From positions 1-64,000 of the IMG/VR virus record IMGVR_UViG_3300042563_001986: DNA of 64,000 nt. One strand, given 5' to 3'. Below the pieces are notes generated by a model that saw nothing but the letters and a program-made list of their open reading frames with translations, was not told where the DNA came from and did not search any database. Position numbers and translations under genes: made by a program. Every line of letters starts with the position of its first letter. Position 1 is the stretch's first letter. This document shows, piece by piece, positions 9,463 to 19,600 of this stretch. The DNA is from a virus.

Positions 9463-10125
9463 ATGAAAAGAGATATTAGATTAGTTAGTATATTTAATAA
9501 ACCAATGGTGGTATTTGATGGCCCTGAATGTATTTCAGATGACATAGTAAAATACAATAATTTTTGGGAATTTAAGATTGTTAACAAATGGTTACATTTT
9601 TTTCCTAAAAACGGTCTTTATCTGGATATTGGGGCTAACATAGGTAATCACTGCGTACAATTAAAACATTATTTACCAAATATATCTATTTGGGCTTTTG
9701 AGCCGTATTTTGAAAATTATGAATTACTTAGATTAAACACTAAACAATTGGATAACGTACATTGTTTTTGTTTAGGTGTTGGTAGTTGTAATTCCATGGT
9801 ACATTTCGACAATGGTCATGACTCTAATAGTGGTGTTGTTAAAGTAGTTGAGTATAGTAATAACACTAATTTAGTAATTTCTTTAGATACATTTAATTTA
9901 CCCGAACCCGTTAAGTTTATTAAAATTGATGTTGAGGGATTTGAAAAATCTTCGTTTGAAGGAATGGTTAATTTATTAGAAAAAGATAAACCGATGATTT
10001 GGTTAGAAGATATTGGTGGGGACGCGGTCACGTTTTTACTAATGAAAGATTATATCATTGTCGATTCTCAGGAAGAGAGTAGAGATTATTTAATGGTTCA
10101 CATAACCAACAAACACAAATATTAA
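9463..10125 (+). CDS. FkbM-family SAM-dependent methyltransferase (short form)
   Basis: The 220 residues give a compact Rossmann methyltransferase. SAM motif I is LYLDIGANIGNH (~52-63), the acidic strand-2 end is AFEP (~78-81), and the FkbM signature KFIKIDVEGFE lies at ~151-161. Unlike the FkbM protein at 4845-5798 it lacks the long N-terminal extension. The two are therefore probably not redundant and may act on different hydroxyls. It lies directly after the preceding gene's stop, inside the GT operon. Confidence 0.85.
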   Translation: MKRDIRLVSIFNKPMVVFDGPECISDDIVKYNNFWEFKIVNKWLHFFPKNGLYLDIGANIGNHCVQLKHYLPNISIWAFEPYFENYELLRLNTKQLDNVHCFCLGVGSCNSMVHFDNGHDSNSGVVKVVEYSNNTNLVISLDTFNLPEPVKFIKIDVEGFEKSSFEGMVNLLEKDKPMIWLEDIGGDAVTFLLMKDYIIVDSQEESRDYLMVHITNKHKY

Positions 10126-10126
10126 A

Positions 10127-11116
10127 ATGAAATCAATTTGTTTAGTCGCGTCTCACACACCAACAAAAGAAAAACAAGATGCGTTAAGAAATTTAATTAG
10201 AAAATTAAAAAAAGAAAAAAAGGACATTTTTCTAATAACCCATAGTTTTACCCCATCTGACATTATATCTGATGTTAACTATCATTTTTATGATAGTGAA
10301 AACGAATTTGTCGACGAAGACAATTTAAAAGGATGGGGTCACATTGAACTTTTTGGAAATACCTTGGTAAGTAAAGATGTTATAAAACAATCAACATCAA
10401 TTTTACCTTGTACTAGAAATCTATTCTTTGGGATGTTTATTTCTAAAATGTTGGGGTATAATGTATTACATTATATTGAATACGATTCGGAAATAACCGA
10501 CATTAAAGTTATTGATAATAATGACGTTTTACTTAAAGATTATGATTGTGTTTATTATTTAACAAAACGAGGGTTCGACGGGGATTCAGACCATTTATTT
10601 GGCCCATACTCAGCATATAACCTTAATTCATATACGTATGATGAATTGTTGTGGAATCGAGAAAAAATTTTACACGAGTTTTCAAAAGAAGATAATAATC
10701 TTTTAGTTGAGAAGGTATCAGAATCTTTATTAATTAATAATAAAAATTTTATATCATTTGATAAGTCAGAATTATTAAACCAAGGGCTAAATGCCGATAC
10801 CATTAAAAGTAATACAGATTCTCCTGTAGTGTTTAAGACATTATTTTATGATGACAATAAACTACATGTGTATTGTAATAATAGTAACCCAAATAAAATT
10901 AACGAAAATATTGACATTATCATTAACGATAACACCTATTTAAATATTCCTATGATAAAACCAAACACGTTTCATTTTAGAACTATTGGTGAATTAAAGG
11001 ACATTAAAAAAGTAAAATTATATTCAAATAATATATTAATATTTGAATATCAATTAGATGATGATGAAGTTATTGAAAAATTTAAAAAAAATAACAAATT
11101 AATTAAAAATAATTAA
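10127..11116 (+). CDS. Uncharacterised GT-A-like protein, third copy of the family
   Basis: This 329-residue protein starts MKSICLVASHTPTKEKQDAL and has the family pattern FLITHSF, VNYHFYDSENEF and HYIEYDSE (acidic centre near residue 120). It corresponds to the IENDN site of the 8485-9462 protein. The order of these motifs matches that protein and the middle part of the 895-residue fusion, but identity looks lower, so this copy is older. A beta-rich C-terminal module (~220-329) is present again. Spacing to both neighbours is 1 nt. Glycosyltransferase activity is an inference. Confidence 0.5.
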   Translation: MKSICLVASHTPTKEKQDALRNLIRKLKKEKKDIFLITHSFTPSDIISDVNYHFYDSENEFVDEDNLKGWGHIELFGNTLVSKDVIKQSTSILPCTRNLFFGMFISKMLGYNVLHYIEYDSEITDIKVIDNNDVLLKDYDCVYYLTKRGFDGDSDHLFGPYSAYNLNSYTYDELLWNREKILHEFSKEDNNLLVEKVSESLLINNKNFISFDKSELLNQGLNADTIKSNTDSPVVFKTLFYDDNKLHVYCNNSNPNKINENIDIIINDNTYLNIPMIKPNTFHFRTIGELKDIKKVKLYSNNILIFEYQLDDDEVIEKFKKNNKLIKNN

Positions 11117-11117
11117 T

Positions 11118-13220
11118 ATGAATATAACACAAGTAACACCAGGAATTATTTCCATACCCCCAAATGGATGGGGTGCCGTTGAAAAGATAATTTTTAACTA
11201 CAATAACCATTTAAACTCATTAGGTCATATTTCTGATATAAAGTATTTAAATGGGGTTGACATTAACAATACCGATATTGTTCACATTCATATCGCAAAT
11301 TTAGCTATTGAAGCGTATGAACGAGGTATACCTTACATTTTTTCATTACACGACCATCATGTTGTGTATAATGGTAAAGATTCATTTAACTATCAACAAA
11401 ATTTAGAAGCAATCCAAAAGTCTGTTATTTCATTTTGTCATGCGGAGTTCTTAGTGGATTACTTTAGTGAGACTGATAAATTATTTTATTTATCTCACGG
11501 AGTTGATACTAAATTCTTTAAAGTAGACCAACCTTATCGAACGGAACATAAATTATTGTGTTTAGCGAACAACGGTATTGGAGGAGACTCGTCTTACGAT
11601 AGAAAAGGATTTAGATATGCTATTGAAGCGGCTAAGTCATTGGGGTTACCAATAACAATTGCTGGCCCTGAAAATAACCATAACTTTTTTGAACACCACA
11701 AAGACTTATTAGAATATGATAAGTTAACACTATTATTAACAAATCCAAATGAGGATGAGATATTAGAATTATACAAATCGCATTCAATTTTTCTACACCC
11801 ATCTTGTTTAGAGGCGGGTCATCCTAATTTAACATTACTTGAAGCAATTTCTTGTGGAATACCAATTGTTGGTACTTATAGTGGTACCCAAAAAATTAAA
11901 GGTATGATTGTTTGTGAACTTAACACTAATTCTGTCATAAACGGAATACAAGATATTATTAATAATTATAATTTTTATGTGTCCCAAACACTGAAGAATA
12001 GAGAAAAATTTGATTGGTTGGTAATTTGTGAGCGTATGTTAAAAATGTATGAAGTAACTAAATTAATTAAAAAAGAATATAACTCAAATGATACAAAAGA
12101 ATTATTAGTTGATAATATTGAAAATACAGAAAAATTTGTACCTGTTGTTGAAGAAGATATTGATTGTGTTATACATTTCGTCAATAATCCTTTTTTAGAA
12201 ATTAAAGGTTCTGGCGTAAAGTCATACAAAGTACAATTTTATGATAAAGAAAATTTATACTACTCAACCGAGTTAAAACCAAATATGTGGACTAAACTAT
12301 CTAGACAGTATTATACTGATTGGGATGTTAAAGTTCTTGATGGTGAGGAATTAATTTATGAATATAAACCAAATTTTATTAACAAAAGAGTATTCATTTC
12401 ATTCGATTCTCGTTCTCTTGGGGATAGTATTGCTTGGATACCATATGTTTTAGAATTTAAGAAGAAACACAATTGTCATGTTATTGTTTCAACATTTTGG
12501 AATAAGTTATTTGAAAAATCTTACTCTGAGATTGAGTTTGTTTCACCAGGAAGTACGGTTCATGATTTAATTGGTATGTATACAATTGGGTGGTTCTATG
12601 ATACAAATAAAGAACCCGAATTACCAAATACAATCCCATTACAAAAAGCAATAACAAATATTATTGGTTTAGAGTTTAACGAAATTAAACCAAACATTGA
12701 TTTTATTCCATCAGAACGACCATTTACGGAAAAGTATATTACGATTGCAAATGAATCAACCGCGGGAGTTAAGTATTGGAATAATCCTAATGGGTGGAGG
12801 GAACTAATTGATTACTTAGTATCTAAAGGATATAGGGTCATTAATGTATCTAAAGAAAGTGACCGAATGGATGGTGTGACAAAACTAAAGGACACGTCAA
12901 TTGAGAACACAATGAATTGTATTCATCATAGTGAGTTCTTTATTGGTTTATCAAGTGGATTATCTTGGTTGACATGGGCATTAGGAAAACATGTTGTTAT
13001 GATTTCTAACTTTACCGAACCTGACCATGAGTTTACTTCTAATTGCACAAGAATCACTAACCCATCAGTTTGTAACGGGTGTTGGAATAATCCAATGTTT
13101 AAATTTGATAAGGGTGATTGGAATTGGTGTCCTGAACATAAAGGAACAGAAAGACAGTTTGAATGCCATAAATCGATAACCTCTCAAATGGTTATTGACA
13201 GAATACAACATTTATTATAA
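11118..13220 (+). CDS. GT4 fused to TibC/Aah-like protein O-heptosyltransferase domain
   Basis: The 700-residue protein has two catalytic halves. Residues ~1-310 are GT4: PPNGWGAVEKI, LSHGVDTKFF, then the donor-site HPSCLEAGHPNLTLLEAISCG (~227-247). Residues ~345-700 look like the bacterial autotransporter O-heptosyltransferases. A small beta domain (~350-415) leads into VFISFDSRSLGDSIAWIPY (~425-443), VSPGSTVHDL, NESTAGVKYW and GLSSGLSWLTWALG. Four cysteines at 652, 655, 671 and 683 (CX2CX15CX11C) look like the iron-finger of that family. TibC-type enzymes glycosylate Ser residues in repetitive adhesins. Here a 3117-residue Ser/Thr repeat protein is encoded convergently just downstream. Family assignment of the second half is from remembered motifs. 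Confidence 0.7.
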   Translation: MNITQVTPGIISIPPNGWGAVEKIIFNYNNHLNSLGHISDIKYLNGVDINNTDIVHIHIANLAIEAYERGIPYIFSLHDHHVVYNGKDSFNYQQNLEAIQKSVISFCHAEFLVDYFSETDKLFYLSHGVDTKFFKVDQPYRTEHKLLCLANNGIGGDSSYDRKGFRYAIEAAKSLGLPITIAGPENNHNFFEHHKDLLEYDKLTLLLTNPNEDEILELYKSHSIFLHPSCLEAGHPNLTLLEAISCGIPIVGTYSGTQKIKGMIVCELNTNSVINGIQDIINNYNFYVSQTLKNREKFDWLVICERMLKMYEVTKLIKKEYNSNDTKELLVDNIENTEKFVPVVEEDIDCVIHFVNNPFLEIKGSGVKSYKVQFYDKENLYYSTELKPNMWTKLSRQYYTDWDVKVLDGEELIYEYKPNFINKRVFISFDSRSLGDSIAWIPYVLEFKKKHNCHVIVSTFWNKLFEKSYSEIEFVSPGSTVHDLIGMYTIGWFYDTNKEPELPNTIPLQKAITNIIGLEFNEIKPNIDFIPSERPFTEKYITIANESTAGVKYWNNPNGWRELIDYLVSKGYRVINVSKESDRMDGVTKLKDTSIENTMNCIHHSEFFIGLSSGLSWLTWALGKHVVMISNFTEPDHEFTSNCTRITNPSVCNGCWNNPMFKFDKGDWNWCPEHKGTERQFECHKSITSQMVIDRIQHLL

Positions 13221-13591
13221 TGAATATAGAAGTTTCAATTGGGGAAATAGTTGACAAATTAACTATCCTAAGAATTAAAAAAAATAATATAACAGATAAA
13301 GGTAAACTTTTTAATGTTATTACAGAATACGATTATCTATATGATGTTGTATTTAATCAATTAAAAATTGAATCAGATGATTTTTATAATCTATTATTGG
13401 TTAATGAACGTCTTTGGGATATTGAAGACCTTATTAGAGATAAAGAAAGAGATAAGGTATTTGACACCGAATTCATAGAATTAGCTCGGTCCGTTTATGT
13501 AACAAACGATAAACGAGCAGAATTAAAGAAAGAGATTAATTTAAAATATGGGTCTCTTTTTGTTGAAGAGAAGTCATACAAGGAATATTAA
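13220..13591 (+). CDS. DUF6165-like protein
   Basis: The 123-residue protein begins MNIEVSIGEIVDKLTILRIK, the characteristic start of the small DUF6165 family, which is often found beside glycosyltransferase and LPS genes and has no established biochemical role. It is acidic/basic-rich and probably helical, with no signal peptide or membrane segment. It overlaps the GT4/heptosyltransferase stop by one base, is the last gene of the operon, and is followed directly by a bidirectional terminator. A scaffold or chaperone role for glycosyltransferases is conceivable but not shown. Confidence 0.7.
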   Translation: MNIEVSIGEIVDKLTILRIKKNNITDKGKLFNVITEYDYLYDVVFNQLKIESDDFYNLLLVNERLWDIEDLIRDKERDKVFDTEFIELARSVYVTNDKRAELKKEINLKYGSLFVEEKSYKEY

Positions 13592-13619
13592 AAAAGGGAG
13601 TCAAACGACTCCCTTTTTT
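13591..13619. terminator. Bidirectional terminator between the GT operon and the giant fibre gene
   Basis: AAAAAGGGAGTC-AAAC-GACTCCCTTTTT forms a strong stem with a 4-nt loop and T-runs on both strands. It ends both the plus-strand GT operon and the minus-strand 3117-aa fibre gene. Confidence 0.9.
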
Positions 13620-13622
13620 ATT

Positions 13623-16600
13623 TTAATATAGTATTGAGAGTGTCCAAGTAAATCGAACTTTATTTGGGGTAGCTAGACGACTACTAATACCAACAATAAA
13701 CATACCGTCACATTGAGATATTGGGTCATAATATGTAACTTGTGACCCAATACATACGGACTTGGTATTTGGATTATAATTATATACATCTTCGAAAATT
13801 ATAGTAGGTTGTGACACCCCAATCTGACTTAACTCTGAACATTTAACCCACGATACACTCACACCCACCTGGTCAGCACCTACTGCGGTATCGCAAAATA
13901 CATGACCACAAAGATTTATTTTAAATGGTGGTACCGACGTATCGTATAGATTAGGAATTGCACAAGAACCATTCTGAGTGGGGAATGGAGTCCCAACACC
14001 ACTAACTATTGGACTTAAGACAGTCCATTCACATCCATTCCATCCGCAAGCCGAGTCTCCAATACGATAATTGTCGAGAGATTCATTCACTTGAAAGTCA
14101 CCAATGGTTGCTGAAGTTGAAGCAATTACATATATCTTTGAGCAGTCAATTCCAACGGTAATTGCTCCACCACCATCATCAACCGCCGTTATACAAGTAC
14201 CCGCAAAATTTAAACTAACCGCACTTGATGTTACTAAAGTACCCTCATCGTAAATCGCAATGGAACCACCACCACCACCTGATGTACCTGAAGTTCCTGC
14301 AACACCCGTCAATCCGCTTGAACCTGAACTTCCTGATGAACCTGAACTTCCTGAACTACCTGAGCTACCCGAAGAACCTGATGTTCCACTTGTTCCTGAT
14401 GTTCCTGAAGAACCTGAAGTACCTCTAGTACCTGATGTTCCTGAACTTCCTGAAGAACCGCTACTTCCTGAACTTCCTGATGAACCACTTGTTCCTGACG
14501 TTCCGCTAGTTCCTGATGAACCTGAAGTACCTCTAGTACCCGATGTTCCACTTGAACCTGAAGTTCCGTTTGTTCCCGATTTACCATTATAAACCCATGA
14601 AATTGTACATACATCACCACTGGTTAACACACCACTTCCAACTAAACTTGAAGAAAAGTTAATATCAAACCATGTAGTGTTATCAACTATGGTTGTTATC
14701 TCATAAATTGCAATATTAGAATTATCCCCTAATTTAGTTACTTGGAAAAATACTTTATTACCTAATCCAACAACTAACGCAAGAGCTTTAAACCAATTTG
14801 TATAATTAGTCCCAGCATAGTCTAATACATTAATTGTCAAATTGTTATATAACCCTTGAGTTGCATTACTTGTCGCGAAACGTGTTGCTAATGGGTCCAA
14901 CCCAACCCCAACTCCTTTATATTCCCATCTACCTGAGTTTGACCCATCATTTGCGGTAATACCACTTGTTCCTGACGAACCTGAAGTACCTGAAGTACCT
15001 GACGAACCTGAAGTACCTCTAGTACCCGATGTTCCACTTGAACCTGAAGAACCACTACTTCCTGAACTTCCTGATGAACCTGAATTTCCGCTAGTACCAC
15101 TTGAACCTGATGAACCTGATGAACCTGATGAACCTGATGAACCTGATGAACCTGATACTCCACTTGTTCCTGAAGACCCTGATGAGCCGCTACTTCCTGA
15201 TGAGCCCGATGAACCTGATGTTCCACTTGTTCCTGATGTTCCTGAAGAACCTGAAGTACCTCTAGTACCTGATGTTCCTGAACTTCCTGAAGAACCTGAA
15301 CTACCTGATGTACCGCTACTTCCTGAACTACCTGATGTACCACTACTTCCTGAACTACCTGAAGAACCACTTGAACCTGAACTTCCTGATGAACCTGAAT
15401 TTCCGCTAGTACCACTTGAACCTGAACTTCCTGATGAACCTGAACTTCCTGAAGTTCCGCTAGTACCGCTTGACCCTGAATTTCCTGATGTCCCACTTGT
15501 TCCTGAAACGCCCGATGCTCCTGAAACTCCTGACGTACCCGCAGTTCCTGACGAACCACTTGAACCTGAACTACCTGAAGAACCACTTGAACCTGACGTT
15601 CCTGATGAACCTGAACTACCTGATGTTCCGCTAGTTCCTGAAGAACCGCTTGAACCTGAACTTCCTGACGTTCCACTTGTACCTGATGTTCCTGAAGAAC
15701 CTGAAGTACCTCTAGTACCCGATGTTCCACTTGAACCTGAACTTCCTGAACTACCACTTGAACCCGATGTTCCACTTGTTCCTGATGAACCTGAACTTCC
15801 ACTTGAACCTGATGAACCTGAACTACCACTTGAACCTGAAATTCCACTAGTTCCTGAACTACCGCTACTTCCACTTGAACCTGAACTACCTGAAGAACCA
15901 CTTGTACCTGAACTTCCTGAAGAACCGCTAACACCTGAAGTTCCTGAAGAACCACTTGACCCTGAAGAACCACTTGTACCTGAAGTTCCTGAAGAACCGC
16001 TTGAACCTGAACTTCCTGAAGAACCACTTGAACCTGAACTTCCCGAAGAACCGCTTGAACCACTTGTTCCTGATGTTCCGCTAGTTCCTGATGAACCTGA
16101 AGTACCTCTAGTTCCCGATGTTCCACTTGTCCCTGATTTACCACTTCCAACCCAATTTATACAATGATTATAATTGTTTGTCCATGAACTAACACCTCCA
16201 CTATTAACCGCCACAGACACTGTGTAAACATTGCCCGCTAATGAAACTGAGTTTACGGTATATATCCCAACCAATCCTGTTTCAACTTCAACAACTGTTA
16301 TATAAGCACTACCCGCACCATTTGCAGTTACGTAGTTTTGTAACCCTGTCCACCAAGCCGATGTATCAACACTAGGATTATATGATGTTTTATTTACGTA
16401 TATTGTGTTTAAACTATTAATAACGTTTACAGGTCCGTAAGAAATACGAGTTGATGCTGGTATAGTTGTATTCGAAGTATCTGATAACCATGTGATACAT
16501 GATGAAGCTCCATTAACCCCACTCGTACCCGCAGTTCCTGAAGAACCTGAAGTACCTCTAGTACCTGATGTTCCGCTTGAACCTGAACTTCCTGAACTAC

Positions 16601-19600
16601 CTGAAGAACCTGATGTTCCGCTAGTTCCTGATGAACCTGAACTACCTGAAGAACCACTAACACCTGAGCTTCCTGATGAACCACTTGACCCTGAAGAACC
16701 ACTTGTACCTGAACTTCCTGAAGAACCGCTAACACCTGAAGTTCCTGATGAGCCTGAACTTCCTGATGAACCTGAGCTTCCTGAAGAACCACTACTTCCT
16801 GATGTTCCGCTAGTTCCTGAAGAACCTGATGTTCCGCTAGTTCCTGATGAACCTGAAGTACCTCTAGTACCCGATGTCCCACTTGAACCCGAAGAACCTG
16901 AACTACCACTACTACCCGAAGAACCTGACGTTCCACTTGTTCCTGATGAACCGCTACTACCACTTGACCCTGAACTACCTGATGTTCCCGCAGTTCCTGA
17001 AGAACCGCTTGAACCTGAACTACCACTTGAACCTGACGTTCCGCTAGTTCCCGCAGTCCCACTTAAACCTGAAGTCCCACTTGTTCCTGAACTACCTGAC
17101 GTACCTCTAGTACCTGAAGTTCCACTAGAACCTGAAGAACCACTACTACCAGATGAACCTGATGTTCCTGATGTTCCACTTATCCCCGAACTACCGCTAG
17201 AACCCGAACTACCACTCGAACCTGATGTACCTGAAGTTCCACTAGAACCTGAACTTCCTGAAGAACCTGAAGAACCACTTGAACCTGATGACCCGCTACT
17301 TCCTGATGTACCAGCAGTCCCTGAAGTACCACTTACACCACTTGAACCTGAACTTCCTGAAGAACCACTACTTCCTGATGTTCCGCTAGTACCTGATGTT
17401 CCGCTAGTACCTGATGTACCGCTCACACCACTAGTACCACTTGACCCCGAAGTACCTCTTGTACCTGAAGTTCCTGAACTACCGCTAGAACCACTTGACC
17501 CTGACGTACCTGATGAACCACTACTACCACTTGAACCCGAAGAACCACTAGTTCCTGAACTACCTGATGTTCCCGCAGTTCCTGATGAACCGCTACTGCC
17601 GCTTGACCCTGAACTACCTGATGTTCCCGCAGTTCCTGATGAACCACTTGAACCTGAAGAACCGCTTGAGCCTGACGTTCCGCTAGTACCTGATGTTCCA
17701 CTTAAACCTGAAGTCCCACTTGTTCCTGAACTACCTGACGTACCTCTAGTACCTGAAGTTCCACTAGAACCTGAAGAACCACTTGTTCCCGAAGAACCTG
17801 AAGAACCACTACTACCAGATGAACCTGATGTTCCTGAACTTCCTGAAGACCCACTTGAACCTGAACTTCCTGATGAACCTGATGTTCCACTTGTACCTGA
17901 CAAACCTGACGAACCACTACTACCTGAAGAACCTGACGTTCCGCTAGTTCCTGATGAACCGCTACTACCGCTTGAACCTGAACTACCACTAGACCCACTT
18001 GTTCCACTTGTACCTGAAGAACCACTTGACCCTGAAGTTCCGCTAGTTCCTGCAGTCCCATTTAATCCTGAAGTTCCACTTGTTCCTGAAGAACCTGAAG
18101 TACCTCTAGTTCCTGATGTACCCGAACTTCCTGAAGAACCGCTACTACCACTAGTACCTGATGAACCGCTACTACCACTTGACCCCGAACTACCTGATGT
18201 TCCTGAAGAGCCACTACTCCCACTCGAACCTGAACTTCCTGAAGAGCCCGATGTTCCGCTAGTTCCTGATGTACCACTTACCCCCGAACTTCCACTTGAA
18301 CCTGAACTACCTGAAGAACCACTACTACCTGATGTTCCGCTAGTGCCTGAAGTACCACTTAATCCTGATGTTCCTGAAGAACCACTACTACCACTTGAAC
18401 CTGACGTTCCGCTAGTTCCACTTGTTCCCGAAGAACCTGACGTACCTCTTGTTCCTGAAGTTCCACTACTACCACTAGAACCTGAACTACCTGATGAACC
18501 GCTTGTCCCTGAAGTACCACTTGAGCCTGACGACCCGCTACTACCGCTTGAACCTGAACTACCACTTGAACCTGAACTTCCTGATGAACCACTTGTTCCC
18601 GCAGTCCCACTTGAGCCAGATGTACCTGACGAACCACTACTTCCACTAGAACCTGAAGTTCCACTTGTACCTGATGAACCACTTGTTCCACTTGTACCTG
18701 AAGACCCTGACGTACCTCTAGTTCCTGATGTTCCTGATGAACCACTACTTCCACTTGAACCTGAACTACCTGACGAACCACTTGAACCTGAGGTTCCTGA
18801 TGAACCACTTGAACCTGAAGTACCGCTAGTTCCTGATGAACCACTTGTTCCACTTGAGCCTGAACTACCCGAAGAACCTGATGACCCTGAACTTCCTGAC
18901 GTACCTGATGTACCACTCGAACCTGATGTTCCACTAGTTCCTGACGTACCGCTTACTCCCGAACTTCCACTTGAACCTGAAGAACCACTAGACCCTGAAC
19001 TACCTGACGAACCGCTTGTTCCCGCAGTTCCACTTGAGCCAGATGTACCCGCAGTTCCTGATGAACCCGAACTACCACTACTCCCACTTGAACCTGAAGA
19101 CCCACTTGTTCCACTTGTTCCTGATGAACCACTACTACCACTTGAGCCTGATGTTCCGCTAGTTCCTGATGTTCCGCTAGTTCCACTTGTCCCTGAAGAA
19201 CCTGACGTACCTCTTGTTCCTGAAGTACCTGAAGAACCACTACTACCGCTTGAACCTGATGTACCGCTTGAACCTGATGTACCCGAAGAACCGCTAGAAC
19301 CTGATGTTCCACTTGTACCTGCAGTCCCTGAACTTCCACTACTTCCTGACGAACCGCTAGAACCTGATGTTCCACTTGTACCAGCACTACCTGATGTACC
19401 CGCAGTCCCTGAACTTCCACTACTTCCTGATGAACCACTAGAACCTGATGTTCCGCTTGAACCTGAACTACCTGAAGAACCACTTGAACCTGATGTTCCG
19501 CTAGTTCCTGATGAACCGCTTGAACCTGAACTACCTGATGTACCTGAAGTTCCGCTAGTCCCCGAAGAACCTGATGAACCCGAACTTCCGCTTGTACCCG

